A DNA stretch of 64,000 nucleotides from an uncultured Aquimarina sp. (GCA_947496355.1 CANMCO010000003.1:186001-250000); one strand, 5' to 3'; shown: positions 43,275 to 52,249, numbered from the stretch's first letter. A program made the numbers and translations. Notes: generated by a model from the sequence alone, not told the origin.

Positions 43275-44012
43275 ATGAAATACCCCTATGTAATTATAGA
43301 CAATGATCAAAAAATTGCTGATTCTATTCAGATTGCTTTAGAAGAGCAGACAGATTACATCTGTACCGGAATAGCAAAGGAAGAGCAAGAAGCATTGGAT
43401 TTAATTTTGGAGAGAAAGCCCCGATTAGTTTTTTTAGAGCCTGAAGTTCCAGGAGTAAATAGTACAAAAACACAATATTCTTTGATGACCGAACTGTCAA
43501 AATACATGTCGCAGTTACCAGAATTTATTGTGATTACTAAAACATCGGAGTATGCTATTGAGGGTATACGTAATAGAATTTTGGATTACATTTTGAAGCC
43601 GCTTGGGAAAAGTCAGATCATTAGAACCTTGATGCGATTTGAAAAGGATTTTGATGAAGTGGTGGACAATACATTATGTTTTAAATCCTACGGTGATTAT
43701 AGATTTGTAGATGTAGATGAAGTTCTTTATCTAAAAGCTGATAATAATACTACTGATTTTATTATGAGTAATGGAAATAAAGTAGAGGCCTTTAAAACAC
43801 TTAAACATTTCCAAAATTTATTACCCGATCATTTTGTTAGAATTCATAATAGTTACATTATTAACACACATTATGTTTCTAGAATTCATTTTGGTAAAGC
43901 TAAATGTGCAATTAAGAACACTAATGATATGATTCCTTTCTCTAAATCATATAAAAATAATGTAGAAGAGATTAAGGATAATTTAGCTAAGAAAAGTTTG
44001 ATTAATATCTGA
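43275..44012 (+). CDS. LytTR-type response regulator with Glu in place of the phospho-acceptor Asp
   Basis: 245 residues. The receiver domain (about 1-120) keeps the acidic pair (Asp9/Asp11 in IIDNDQ), Thr88 and Lys108 (ILKPLG), but the phosphorylation site reads LVFLEPEVPG, with Glu55 where Asp is expected (usual form LVFLDIxMP). The LytTR DNA-binding domain (about 140-240) has RFVDVDEVLYLKADNNTTDFIMSNG, LPDHFVRIHNSYIINTHYVSRI and PFSKSYKNNVEEI. No histidine kinase gene is adjacent. Glu often mimics phospho-Asp, so this may be an always-on or phosphorylation-independent regulator. Confidence 0.9.
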   Translation: MKYPYVIIDNDQKIADSIQIALEEQTDYICTGIAKEEQEALDLILERKPRLVFLEPEVPGVNSTKTQYSLMTELSKYMSQLPEFIVITKTSEYAIEGIRNRILDYILKPLGKSQIIRTLMRFEKDFDEVVDNTLCFKSYGDYRFVDVDEVLYLKADNNTTDFIMSNGNKVEAFKTLKHFQNLLPDHFVRIHNSYIINTHYVSRIHFGKAKCAIKNTNDMIPFSKSYKNNVEEIKDNLAKKSLINI

Positions 44013-44034
44013 CTAAACTAATATTTTCGATAAC

Positions 44035-44072
44035 AAAAAAAGAGCAGTCATATTTATGACTGCTCTTTTTTT
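44035..44072. terminator. Bidirectional terminator
   Basis: AAAAAGAGCAGTCATA and TATGACTGCTCTTTTTTT form a stem of about 16 bp, between the convergent LytTR regulator and terC. Confidence 0.85.
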
Positions 44073-44091
44073 GAACGCATAATTTTACAAA

Positions 44092-44898
44092 TTATACTTC
44101 TTGCTTGGTGGTTTTTTGTTTTTTACGCAATTTAAAATTCAAAAATTCTATAAATAGGGAGAAAGCAATAGTAAAGTACAAATATCCTTTCGGTATAGTA
44201 CCTACTTCACTATCAAAAATTTGAAGATGAGCCAAGTGTGCGGCTTCTGCAATTAACATAAAACCAATAAGAATTAAGAATGATAATCCTAAGATCTGTA
44301 TAGAAGGATGCTTGTTTACAAAACGACCAACCGGAGTTGCAAACAGCATCATAATTAACACAGAGACTACGACCGCAATAACCATTAGCAATAGTGCATC
44401 ATTTGGATCATCACTTAATCCATTAGTCATTCCAACAGCAGTTAAGATAGAGTCAAAAGAGAATACTACATTAATCAACGTTATCTGAACAATTGCATTA
44501 GATAAAGAAGCAGAGCTTTTGGCTTGTATTTCTTTTTCTTCTTCACCTTTTTCATCCACTTTTTCATGGATTTCATGAACACTCTTATATAATAGAAACA
44601 TTCCTCCACCAAATAGAATTAGTGCTTGCCCACTAATACCGGCCTCAATCCAAGGAAGATTAATGTGCCAAAAAGGAGCTTCCATAGCAACCAGAAACGA
44701 AATACCAAATAATAAAACAATTCGCATTAGCATCGCTAGAAATAGCCCAATATTGGTGGCTTTTTTCTGCTGGTTTTCTGGTAATTTACTAGATGCTATT
44801 GAGATAAAGATAATATTGTCAATACCCAGGACAATTTCTAAAAATGTTAGTGTTAACAGTGCTACCCAAGCATCTGCAGAAGAAAAAATTTCAAACAT
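44092..44898 (-). CDS. TerC family integral membrane protein
   Basis: 268 residues with seven to eight membrane segments. Family motifs: LEIVLGIDNIIFISI (with the conserved acidic Glu/Asp in helix 1), NIGLFLAMLMRIVLLFGI, and the second-half ITLINVVFSFDSILTAVGM. TerC/Alx-type proteins are linked to tellurite resistance or manganese export; specificity is not deducible. The start overlaps the upstream lipoprotein stop by one base (TAATG type), so the two are co-translated. Confidence 0.93.
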   Translation of the reverse strand: MFEIFSSADAWVALLTLTFLEIVLGIDNIIFISIASSKLPENQQKKATNIGLFLAMLMRIVLLFGISFLVAMEAPFWHINLPWIEAGISGQALILFGGGMFLLYKSVHEIHEKVDEKGEEEKEIQAKSSASLSNAIVQITLINVVFSFDSILTAVGMTNGLSDDPNDALLLMVIAVVVSVLIMMLFATPVGRFVNKHPSIQILGLSFLILIGFMLIAEAAHLAHLQIFDSEVGTIPKGYLYFTIAFSLFIEFLNFKLRKKQKTTKQEV

Positions 44899-45272
44899 TA
44901 TTTTATTTTTTTTGCGGTTCCACGTTGTTTATTCTTTGCACCTACATATCCGTACTCAAAAGTGTACGTATTTTTATCGGTACTTAAGATTTTAATATGT
45001 AAAGGTTTTTGATCCGCCATGCTTTTAGGATGCAGCTTGGTACCTATATATTCACAATCATTAATCCATCTAACACGAGAAGTATCACTTTTTCCTTGAA
45101 AATAGTCAACCTCTATAGAATCGTTTCGAAAGCTTTTGGTTTTTACCAATTCACCGTTAAAATAAGATTCAGATTCAAAAGTACCGGTATGAAAGTTTTT
45201 GCAATCTCGTTCTTGATTATAACATCCCGTTATAAGCAGAGTAAAAAATGATATAAAAGCAATTTGCTTCAT
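44898..45272 (-). CDS. Small lipoprotein of unknown function upstream of terC
   Basis: 124 residues. Lipoprotein signal with Cys17 (LLITGCYNQE), then a beta-rich body: FHTGTFESESYFNGELVKTKSFRNDSIEVDY, RVRWINDCEYIGTKLHPKSM and KNTYTFEYGYVGAKNKQRGTAKKI. No catalytic motif. Coupling by a one-base overlap to terC suggests a joint function at the envelope. It lies 70 bp downstream of the XRE regulator gene and may be in its transcript. Confidence 0.75.
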   Translation of the reverse strand: MKQIAFISFFTLLITGCYNQERDCKNFHTGTFESESYFNGELVKTKSFRNDSIEVDYFQGKSDTSRVRWINDCEYIGTKLHPKSMADQKPLHIKILSTDKNTYTFEYGYVGAKNKQRGTAKKIK

Positions 45273-45342
45273 ATAATGATATAACTAAAAAACGAAAGTA
45301 AATTTATTTCCAGAAATTTTATAGCGAGTAGTGAAAAAGTTG

Positions 45343-45822
45343 TTAAGTTTTTTTCATTTGATAGCTATTAAAAGTTCCGTCTGTATAAAAAATTACAATG
45401 CGATCTATATTATTATCGGTATAAACAGGTTGAGATATTTTTTCTACAAGAGGTGTTTTTGGTTGAGAAATTTCTTCCTGTGATATAGGAGTTGAAAATA
45501 AATCTTGATTAGGTTTTTCAATTGAAGGAGAAGTTTGTTGCGAAATAATAGGAGTATCCGGTTCAGGTTTTTTTTCTTCTACAATAACATTTTCTGATTT
45601 AGGAAATGTACCTTTTCCGTATAACAACCATTGCATATCTACATCAGTATACGCCTCAACAATCTTCATTACAAAATCCAAACTTGGCTTATTTCTACCG
45701 CTTAAAATATGCGAAATAGAAGAACGACCTACACCCATATAATCAGCAAAGGATGATGCTGATACAGCATAGTGATCCATTATTTTTTGTATCCTTTTTC
45801 CGAAATTTTTGTTGTCAACCAT
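45343..45822 (-). CDS. XRE-family transcriptional regulator
   Basis: 159 residues. The helix-turn-helix occupies about 8-62 (FGKRIQKIMDHYAVSASSFADYMGVGRSSISHILSGRNKPSL). A Pro/Ser/Glu-rich linker (about 75-135) follows, and a short conserved C-terminal strand pair (DRIVIFYTDGTFNSYQM) of a type frequent in flavobacterial XRE proteins. Its own -7 element, TACCTTTG (45872-45865), lies inside one of seven palindromic sites that fill the gap to the divergent M14 gene. Autoregulation is therefore likely. Confidence 0.88.
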   Translation of the reverse strand: MVDNKNFGKRIQKIMDHYAVSASSFADYMGVGRSSISHILSGRNKPSLDFVMKIVEAYTDVDMQWLLYGKGTFPKSENVIVEEKKPEPDTPIISQQTSPSIEKPNQDLFSTPISQEEISQPKTPLVEKISQPVYTDNNIDRIVIFYTDGTFNSYQMKKT

Positions 45823-45825
45823 AGG

Positions 45826-46149
45826 GTTACATATGTAAACAGTTAATAGATGTAAAAGCCGTTACAAAGGTAAACAAAATTATCAAAAACAACTGTTTAC
45901 ATATGTAACAAGAGGATGAATTAAATTAATTTTTTACTTTAATAAACATTGATTAAATATCTGATTTATAAATATATAATAATCAACATTAAGATTGATT
46001 AAATTTTTTGTTAATCACTAGGGTACATTTGGAAACTTACTGTTAAAAGAGGTTTACAACAGTAAACATACATTATATTTTTGATTGTTTACATTTGTAA
46101 ATTAAATTGATTTACATTTGTAACAGTCATCCCTGTTTACTTTTGTAAC
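45826..46149. promoter_or_regulatory. Cluster of seven GTTTAC-N3-GTAAC type operators between the XRE and M14 genes
   Basis: Sites: GTTACATATGTAAAC (45826-45840), GTTACAAAGGTAAAC (45861-45875), GTTTACATATGTAAC (45895-45909), GTTTACAACAGTAAAC (46052-46067, four-base centre), GTTTACATTTGTAAA (46087-46101), ATTTACATTTGTAAC (46110-46124) and GTTTACTTTTGTAAC (46135-46149). Centre spacings are 35 and 34 bp in the left group, and about 35, 23 and 25 bp in the right group. Site 2 contains the leftward -7 box TACCTTTG, with CAA (a minus-strand TTG) 17 bp beyond. Sites 5-7 contain rightward TAnnTTTG boxes. The sites fill most of the 45823-46215 gap and probably bind the XRE protein. Confidence 0.75.
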
Positions 46150-46215
46150 TAATGATACCTTTCATTATGATTACTCGTTAAACTGTGGTAATTTCGTAGC
46201 TTTCTAAAAGTTATC

Positions 46216-47373
46216 ATGAACATTAGTACACTACAAAAATGGTTCACTTCTTATAAGGAACCTTCGCTCTTCGGACGTTACATCCACCTGGATCATATAA
46301 CTCCTCTTTTCGATAAATTGTCCTCAAAAATTGAGATCAAACAAATCGGCTTATCTGAAAATAATCTGCCAATACATTTAGTTAAATTGGGAAGCGGATC
46401 AAAGAAACTTTTGTTTTGGTCGCAGATGCATGGCAATGAAAGTACAACTACAAAAGCTGTTTTTGATTTACTTAATTTTCTTATTGATGATTCTAATAAG
46501 GAAGCTCAGGATGTTTTAAGTACGTGTACATTATATATAATTCCAATTCTAAGTCCGGATGGCGCAAAGTTGTATACAAGACTTAACTATAACAAAGTTG
46601 ATCTTAATAGAGATGCCCAAGATAAAACACAAAAGGAAAGTCATGTTTTAAGCAACCTGATTCAAGAAATAAAACCTGATTTTGCATTTAACCTACATGG
46701 TCAACGTACAATTTTTAGTGCTGGCGAAACAAATAACCCAGCTACTGTTTCTTTTTTATCTCCTGCGGGTGACGAAAACCGATCAATTACTAATAGTAGG
46801 AAGGTTGCTATGGAGATTATTTCTATAATGAATGAAACACTTCAGAAATGTATTCCAAATCAAGTTGGTCGGTATGATGATAGCTTCAACCTTAATTGCG
46901 TTGGGGATACTTTGGCATATAATGAGATCCCAACCATTTTATTTGAAGCGGGGCATTACCCAAATGACTATGATCGCGAAAGGACTCGCGAATATATTTT
47001 CTATTCATTAATAACGTCAATTAAATATATATCCAATACCGAAATTACCGGATCGAGGTATGAAAACTATTTTTTGATCCCTGAAAATGGAAAATGCTTT
47101 TACGATATTATTATTAGAGATGTCATTTTGGATGAAAAAAATGTAGACATAGCTCTACAATATACCGAGGAATTAACCCAAAATAATGTGAAATTCGTAC
47201 CTAAAATTGTTAAAATTGATGATTTGCGAAAATTTTACGGACATAGAGAAATTATTGGCAAGAAAAGAACGATATGCAACGAAATCGTTACAGTAGAGAT
47301 AGTTCCAGAGGTGGAGCTGTTAAAATTTCATCTAGATTCTGAATTATTCTCAATAGAATTGGCAAAAAGATGA
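46216..47373 (+). CDS. M14-family zinc carboxypeptidase-like protein
   Basis: 385 residues. Zinc ligands HxxE: His72 and Glu75 (QMHGNES), third ligand His161 (FNLHGQR), substrate Arg132 (DLNRDAQ) and catalytic Glu244 (ILFEAGHYPND). N-terminal 1-45 is an extra segment, and the C-terminal 265-385 is a beta-rich domain. No signal peptide, so it is probably cytoplasmic, acting on peptides or peptidoglycan fragments, or as an amidohydrolase of the succinylglutamate desuccinylase type. It is divergent from the XRE gene across the operator cluster, so it is the likely regulated target. Confidence 0.88.
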   Translation: MNISTLQKWFTSYKEPSLFGRYIHLDHITPLFDKLSSKIEIKQIGLSENNLPIHLVKLGSGSKKLLFWSQMHGNESTTTKAVFDLLNFLIDDSNKEAQDVLSTCTLYIIPILSPDGAKLYTRLNYNKVDLNRDAQDKTQKESHVLSNLIQEIKPDFAFNLHGQRTIFSAGETNNPATVSFLSPAGDENRSITNSRKVAMEIISIMNETLQKCIPNQVGRYDDSFNLNCVGDTLAYNEIPTILFEAGHYPNDYDRERTREYIFYSLITSIKYISNTEITGSRYENYFLIPENGKCFYDIIIRDVILDEKNVDIALQYTEELTQNNVKFVPKIVKIDDLRKFYGHREIIGKKRTICNEIVTVEIVPEVELLKFHLDSELFSIELAKR

Positions 47374-47448
47374 AATAAAATGTATGAAAACTCTATTTTT
47401 CTGTTATTTTTGCAATGTAAATAATTGGGAAAAATAACACGAATTACT

Positions 47449-47928
47449 ATGGCAAAGTTTAAATTAGACGAAGTTGACCACCAAATTTTGGATATGTTGA
47501 TTGAAAATACCCGTACGCCTTTTACGGATATTGCAAAAAAATTATTGATTTCTGCAGGTACAGTGCATGTACGTGTTAAAAAAATGGAAGAGGCAGGTAT
47601 TATTGAAGGTTCTTCATTAACATTAGACTACAAGAAATTAGGATATTCATTTATTGCATATGTTGGGATATACCTTCAAAATACTTCGCAGACTAAATTT
47701 GTCTTACAAAGAATTAACGAGATACCATATGTAACTGTAGCTCACATTACCACAGGAAAATTTAATATTTTCTGTAAGGTAAGGGCAAAGGATACCAATC
47801 ATGCAAAAGAAATTATCTTTAAGTTAGATGATATCGACGGAGTGTACCGTACAGAAACTATGATTTCTTTAGAAGAAAGTATTAATGATAAGAAACGCTT
47901 GATGCATTCTATTTTTCAAGACATGTAA
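47449..47928 (+). CDS. Lrp/AsnC family transcriptional regulator
   Basis: 159 residues from the ATG at 47449; the frame also opens at a TTG at 47425, which is less likely. HTH (about 5-50: LDEVDHQILDMLIENTRTPFTDIAKKLLISAGTVHVRVKKMEEAGII) is followed by the RAM ligand-binding domain (about 65-145: IAYVGIYL ... IPYVTVAHITTGKFNIFCKV). A TATTTTTG box (47405-47412) lies just upstream as a possible -7 element. It probably senses an amino acid. It stands alone, with a terminator after it. Confidence 0.93.
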   Translation: MAKFKLDEVDHQILDMLIENTRTPFTDIAKKLLISAGTVHVRVKKMEEAGIIEGSSLTLDYKKLGYSFIAYVGIYLQNTSQTKFVLQRINEIPYVTVAHITTGKFNIFCKVRAKDTNHAKEIIFKLDDIDGVYRTETMISLEESINDKKRLMHSIFQDM

Positions 47929-47953
47929 AGGGTATTTTATCTTATTTAATAGA

Positions 47954-47988
47954 AACCCTTTAGGAAGCAAATTCTTAGAGGGTTTTTT
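47954..47988 (+). terminator. Terminator of the lrp gene
   Basis: AACCCTTTAGGAA (47954-47966) pairs with TTCTTAGAGGGTT (47972-47984), with one mismatch and G-U pairs, followed by TTTT. Confidence 0.7.
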
Positions 47989-48026
47989 AATTTTATTAAT
48001 CACAACCACTATTACCACCACACAAA

Positions 48027-50612
48027 ATGGCTAGAAAACCAAAAATTGAACGTTTTAATGAAAATGTTCTCGCTAAGTATCAGATATACAATAGTATATT
48101 TATAACATTACCTTTTGACACGATAACAAATACAGGAGTTTTGTTGCCACTTTTTAAAGAAGTTTGTGAAAAGGGCTATGATCAACATAAAAACCCTACA
48201 GAGATTGTAGAAAGCTTCTTTAAACTCTATCAGGATAATCCTTCTGAAGATGAGAAACATGATTTACTGTTTAGATTTATCCAATATATTGAACGGCAGG
48301 TAGTGTTATTTGATGCTATTGAAGACGCTGCTTTCCCTATTGTAAATAATATGGATGGGAGAGGGACATTAAGAAGTATCAAAGAAGAAGCTCAAGCAAA
48401 AGGGCAATTAGAAGAGCTTAAGGATTATTTAAGGCGTTTTAAAATTCGTCCTACTTTGACAGCTCATCCTACTCAGTTTTATCCAGGGACTGTTCTAGGG
48501 ATTATTCATGACTTGGATACTGCAATTCGGGGAAATGATTCTCCTAGAATTAAGAAATTATTAGCTCAATTAGGAAAAACGGCTTTTTTCAAAAAGGAAA
48601 AACCTACTCCTTATGACGAGGCAGTAAGTCTAATATGGTATTTGGAAAACGTATTTTATCACGCGGCCGGTGCTATATATAACTATGTGCAACAAAACAT
48701 ATTTGAAGGAGAAGAGTTAGAAAACGATCTTATTAATTTAGGCTTTTGGCCAGGAGGGGATCGGGATGGAAATCCATTTGTAACAACAGAAACTACATTG
48801 AAAGTTGCAAAAAGACTTCGAAAGACAATTTTGATGAATTATTATCGAGATATTAGAAATTTGAAGCGTAGAATCACATTTGGAAATCTTCAAGATAAAA
48901 TTACCATTTTAGAAAACGCCTTATATGATAACTTATATTACGCTAAAACTGCAGAGCCATTGTCTATTGAGGTGTTGATGAATGGGCTGATTGAAATTAG
49001 AGAAGAATTGATTACAGAGCATCAATCTTTGTTTCTTGAAGAGTTACAAGATTTGATAAATAAAGTAAAGATTTTTGGTTTTCATTTCGGAACACTTGAT
49101 ATCAGACAAGACTCAAGAGTGCATCATAAAGTCCTTACAGATGTAGTTCAAAAAACAATCGAATTAGGTTTGGGTATTTTTCCAGATGATTACGCTTCTC
49201 TGCCTGATGCTGAGCAAATAAAAATACTATCAACCGCCAATGGCAAACTTGATCCTTCAGTATTCGAGGAAGATATAACAAGGGCTACTCTAGAATCAAT
49301 TTATGCTATAAAAACCATTCAGGAAACGAATGGGGAACGAGCTTCAAACCGTTATATTATTAGTAATAATGGTAATGAGCTTAATGTTATGGAGACCTTT
49401 GCTTTGATTCGTCTTTGTGATTGGGAGTTGCCAACGGTAGATGTTATTCCTCTTTTTGAAACAGTTCCTGACCTACAGGTTTCTCATCAGGTGATGGAAG
49501 CATTATACAGTAACCCTGTATATATGGAGCATTTAAAGAATAGGGGAATGAAACAAACGATTATGTTAGGTTTCTCTGATGGTACAAAGGATGGAGGGTA
49601 CCTAATGGCTAACTGGGGTATTTTTAAGGCAAAAGAAGCACTAACAGAGATTTCTAGAAAGTATGATGTGAAAGTCGTGTTTTTTGATGGCCGAGGTGGA
49701 CCACCAGCAAGAGGAGGTGGTAATACCAATCAATTTTATGCATCATTAGGGCCTACTGTAGAGCATGAAGAAATTCAGTTAACTGTTCAGGGGCAAACTA
49801 TTAGTTCTAATTTTGGAACCCTGGATTCTTGCCAATATAATCTAGAGCAATTATTAGGCGCTGGTGTAGAGAATCAGCTTACCGAAAATGAAGGAAATCT
49901 GTTTTCTTTTGAGAATAAGGAAACTATGCAAGAACTAGCGGATATTAGTTATCAAACCTATGTTGATTTTAAGAATCACCCTAAATTTTTACCGTACTTA
50001 GAGCATATGAGTACTTTAAAATATTACGGAAAAGCTAATATTGGTAGTCGACCTTCAAAACGAAGCAAAAGTGCAACGCTTGATTTTGCTGATTTACGTG
50101 CTATCCCTTTTGTGGGAAGCTGGAGTCAATTAAAACAAAATGTGCCTGGATTTTATGGCGTAGGAACAGCATTGAAAGCACTTGAAGATAGAGGAGAGTT
50201 TGACAAGGTTGTTTCATTGTATAAAGGTTCTCCCTTTTTTAGAGCTTTGATCGGAAATAGCATGATGAGTCTTACCAAATCATTTTTTGAGTTAACATCT
50301 TATATGAAAGAGGATGAAGAATACGGAGCGTTTTGGGATATCATTCATAACGAATATCTATTGACCAAGGGCTTATTGTTTAAATTAACAGGGTATTCTG
50401 AATTAATGCAGAATGAACCTGCTGGTAAAGCTTCAATTGATATAAGAGAAAATATTGTGTTACCATTGTTAACAATACAGCAATATGCTTTGAAAAAAAT
50501 TCAGGAGTTAAACCGATCTGAAAATGTAGATCCAAGAGAATTAGAGGTATACGAAAAGATGGTCACTCGTTCATTATTTGGTAATATTAACGCTAGTCGT
50601 AATTCGGCATAA
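48027..50612 (+). CDS. ppc: Phosphoenolpyruvate carboxylase
   Basis: 861 residues. Catalytic motifs: LTAHPTQFYPGTVL (His near 145), FWPGGDRDGNP, FHFGTLDIRQDSRVH, GFSDGTKDGGYLMANWGIF and FFDGRGGPPARGGGNT (near 551-566). The C-terminus ends SLFGNINASRNSA. It carboxylates PEP to oxaloacetate, refilling the TCA cycle. Single gene, followed by a long hairpin. Confidence 0.97.
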   Translation: MARKPKIERFNENVLAKYQIYNSIFITLPFDTITNTGVLLPLFKEVCEKGYDQHKNPTEIVESFFKLYQDNPSEDEKHDLLFRFIQYIERQVVLFDAIEDAAFPIVNNMDGRGTLRSIKEEAQAKGQLEELKDYLRRFKIRPTLTAHPTQFYPGTVLGIIHDLDTAIRGNDSPRIKKLLAQLGKTAFFKKEKPTPYDEAVSLIWYLENVFYHAAGAIYNYVQQNIFEGEELENDLINLGFWPGGDRDGNPFVTTETTLKVAKRLRKTILMNYYRDIRNLKRRITFGNLQDKITILENALYDNLYYAKTAEPLSIEVLMNGLIEIREELITEHQSLFLEELQDLINKVKIFGFHFGTLDIRQDSRVHHKVLTDVVQKTIELGLGIFPDDYASLPDAEQIKILSTANGKLDPSVFEEDITRATLESIYAIKTIQETNGERASNRYIISNNGNELNVMETFALIRLCDWELPTVDVIPLFETVPDLQVSHQVMEALYSNPVYMEHLKNRGMKQTIMLGFSDGTKDGGYLMANWGIFKAKEALTEISRKYDVKVVFFDGRGGPPARGGGNTNQFYASLGPTVEHEEIQLTVQGQTISSNFGTLDSCQYNLEQLLGAGVENQLTENEGNLFSFENKETMQELADISYQTYVDFKNHPKFLPYLEHMSTLKYYGKANIGSRPSKRSKSATLDFADLRAIPFVGSWSQLKQNVPGFYGVGTALKALEDRGEFDKVVSLYKGSPFFRALIGNSMMSLTKSFFELTSYMKEDEEYGAFWDIIHNEYLLTKGLLFKLTGYSELMQNEPAGKASIDIRENIVLPLLTIQQYALKKIQELNRSENVDPRELEVYEKMVTRSLFGNINASRNSA

Positions 50613-50633
50613 ATTTTATAAAGTACTGTTAAT

Positions 50634-50687
50634 AGTAAATTAAAATGAGGCAGGAATTACTAAATTCCTGCCTCATTTTAATTTACT
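50634..50687 (+). other. Hairpin with 25-bp perfect arms ending three bases before the DinB-gene ATG
   Basis: Left arm 50634-50658, loop ACTA (50659-50662), right arm 50663-50687, exact complements. The core is TGAGGCAGGAATT / AATTCCTGCCTCA, flanked by TTAAAA/TTTTAA. It is a plausible ppc terminator, yet the next ATG is at 50691, so the stem would mask the start region of any transcript reading through. The downstream gene must start transcription within or after the hairpin, or be translationally controlled by it. Confidence 0.75.
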
Positions 50688-50690
50688 ACT

Positions 50691-51203
50691 ATGCTGTCTC
50701 AATTAAAAGAAGGAGAATTCAATCCTTACTATAGCACATATATTTCTAAAGCAGAATACCCTAATATTGTACAAGGTCTGGAAAAAAGCCAAAAGGAGTT
50801 TGTTGATTTTGTAAACTCAATCCCAGATGAGAAGTTTACTTATGCTTATGCAGAGGAAAAATGGACCATTGCCGAAGTACTACTACATTTGATAGATACA
50901 GAGCGTATTTTTGCATATCGAGCTTTGTGTTTTGCAAGAAATGATAGCACACCATTGGCTGGTTTTGACCAAGATGCGTATGTGCCAAATTCTAACGCAA
51001 ATAATTATAGTAAAGAGGATGTGATTATGGATTATGAGGCTGTTAGAAGAAGTTCTATTTCTCTGTTTAAAGGATTTACTGATGATATGTTACTTAGAGT
51101 GGGAGAGGCTAGTGGTAGCCCTATGAGTGCAAGAGCAGCGGGGTATATTTTGGCGGGTCATCAAAAACATCATTTTGAGGTTATTAAAGAAAGGTATTTA
51201 TAA
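50691..51203 (+). CDS. DinB superfamily protein
   Basis: 170 residues. Four-helix DinB pattern with the three metal histidines: WTIAEVLLHLIDTERIFAYR (first His) and AGHQKHHFEVIKERYL (other two), plus FARNDSTPLAGFDQDAYV. Members are metal-dependent hydrolases or thiol S-transferases; no specific substrate can be given. The start lies three bases after a 25-bp hairpin. The following gene starts 10 bp after its stop. Confidence 0.9.
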   Translation: MLSQLKEGEFNPYYSTYISKAEYPNIVQGLEKSQKEFVDFVNSIPDEKFTYAYAEEKWTIAEVLLHLIDTERIFAYRALCFARNDSTPLAGFDQDAYVPNSNANNYSKEDVIMDYEAVRRSSISLFKGFTDDMLLRVGEASGSPMSARAAGYILAGHQKHHFEVIKERYL

Positions 51204-51213
51204 AAATCAGTAA

Positions 51214-51597
51214 ATGACCAAAGAAGAAGTAGCTAGAAAATACCTTTCTTTTTTAGAAAAAGGAGAGGTTGGTTGTATTGTTAATTTATTTACGGATAAT
51301 GGTGTTGTTGAATCTCCACTCTATGGTAAACAATTGTCGAAAGATTTCTATAAAATTTTGGCAAATGATACAAATAGTTCTAGACTAAAGTATGATGGCT
51401 TATTTCTTGAAGATAAGTCTAATCGAATATCATTACTTTTTGATTATCATTGGAAACTTAAGAACGGAAAGGAAGTTAAGTTTAAAGTTGTTGATATTAT
51501 CGAGTTAGATTCTGAAAACCAAATTTGTAAATTAACTATAATCTATGACACGGTACATACTAGAAAGGCTATTGAGGAATTAAAAACTGGTCACTAG
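51214..51597 (+). CDS. SnoaL/NTF2-like protein
   Basis: 127 residues. A cone-shaped alpha+beta barrel pattern typical of nuclear transport factor 2-like proteins: EEVARKYLSFLEKGEVGCIVNLFTDNGVVESPLYGKQLSKDFYKIL, then strands ISLLFDYHWKLKNGKEVKFKVVDIIELD and ICKLTIIYD. Such proteins include steroid isomerase-like and polyketide cyclase-like enzymes and many of unknown role. Likely co-transcribed with the DinB gene. Convergent with the esterase at 51611. Confidence 0.8.
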   Translation: MTKEEVARKYLSFLEKGEVGCIVNLFTDNGVVESPLYGKQLSKDFYKILANDTNSSRLKYDGLFLEDKSNRISLLFDYHWKLKNGKEVKFKVVDIIELDSENQICKLTIIYDTVHTRKAIEELKTGH

Positions 51598-51610
51598 GCA
51601 AGTATTCTGG

Positions 51611-52249
51611 TTACAATATTTCACTCAAAGATTTAATATCTAATTCATGACCTCCCGGATGAGTTCTAAATTCAATTTGTGGTAAAATCTCTTTTACTCG
51701 CCTTTTTTCGGCTTCAACTTTTTCTATTTCAAAATAGGGGTCTTTTTCTCCTACGATATGGGTGATTTTCGTTTCATTAGGTAAAAAAGTAAAATCTTCT
51801 TTTTTTAATTCATGCGGGAAACCACCTGAGATGATTACAAAAGCATCACAGTGTATTTTACGACTGGCAATCCAACGACTTGCTATACTGGCTCCTTGCG
51901 AATACCCTAAAACAATTAGTTTGGTGCCTTCTGGTATCTTTTCTTCTGCTACTATAGCGTCTACATACTCGAGTACGTTTTTAGTTTCGGTTTTTGTATT
52001 TTCTTTTGTGAGCCAACTAGAACCAACTCGTCGGTAGTCTTCTCCTTTGTAATATTTAGAGGGTGCTTGCGGGGCTATAAAATAGTTTTCTTCTTTATCC
52101 AAGCTTTCAAATAACCTAATAAAATAACGACTTAGGTAACCTATACCATGAAAAATTAGCCAAACGTTTTTCGTTTTTGGGTTAATATTGTTCAGGGTAG
52201 AGTAGGTGTTGGTAGCTCGGTAAGAAACTTCTTTTTCTTTGTATTTCAT
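51611..52249 (-). CDS. Alpha/beta hydrolase, phospholipase/carboxylesterase type
   Basis: 212 residues. Nucleophile elbow VLGYSQGASIASRW, acid in HIVGEKDPYFEI and catalytic His in HPGGHEL. The N-terminal IFHGIGYLSRYFIRLFESLDKEENYFIAPQAPSKYY supplies the oxyanion hole and matches the YpfH/carboxylesterase group. No signal peptide. It belongs to a different subfamily from the two hydrolases that follow upstream. Single gene by spacing. Confidence 0.87.
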   Translation of the reverse strand: MKYKEKEVSYRATNTYSTLNNINPKTKNVWLIFHGIGYLSRYFIRLFESLDKEENYFIAPQAPSKYYKGEDYRRVGSSWLTKENTKTETKNVLEYVDAIVAEEKIPEGTKLIVLGYSQGASIASRWIASRKIHCDAFVIISGGFPHELKKEDFTFLPNETKITHIVGEKDPYFEIEKVEAEKRRVKEILPQIEFRTHPGGHELDIKSLSEIL

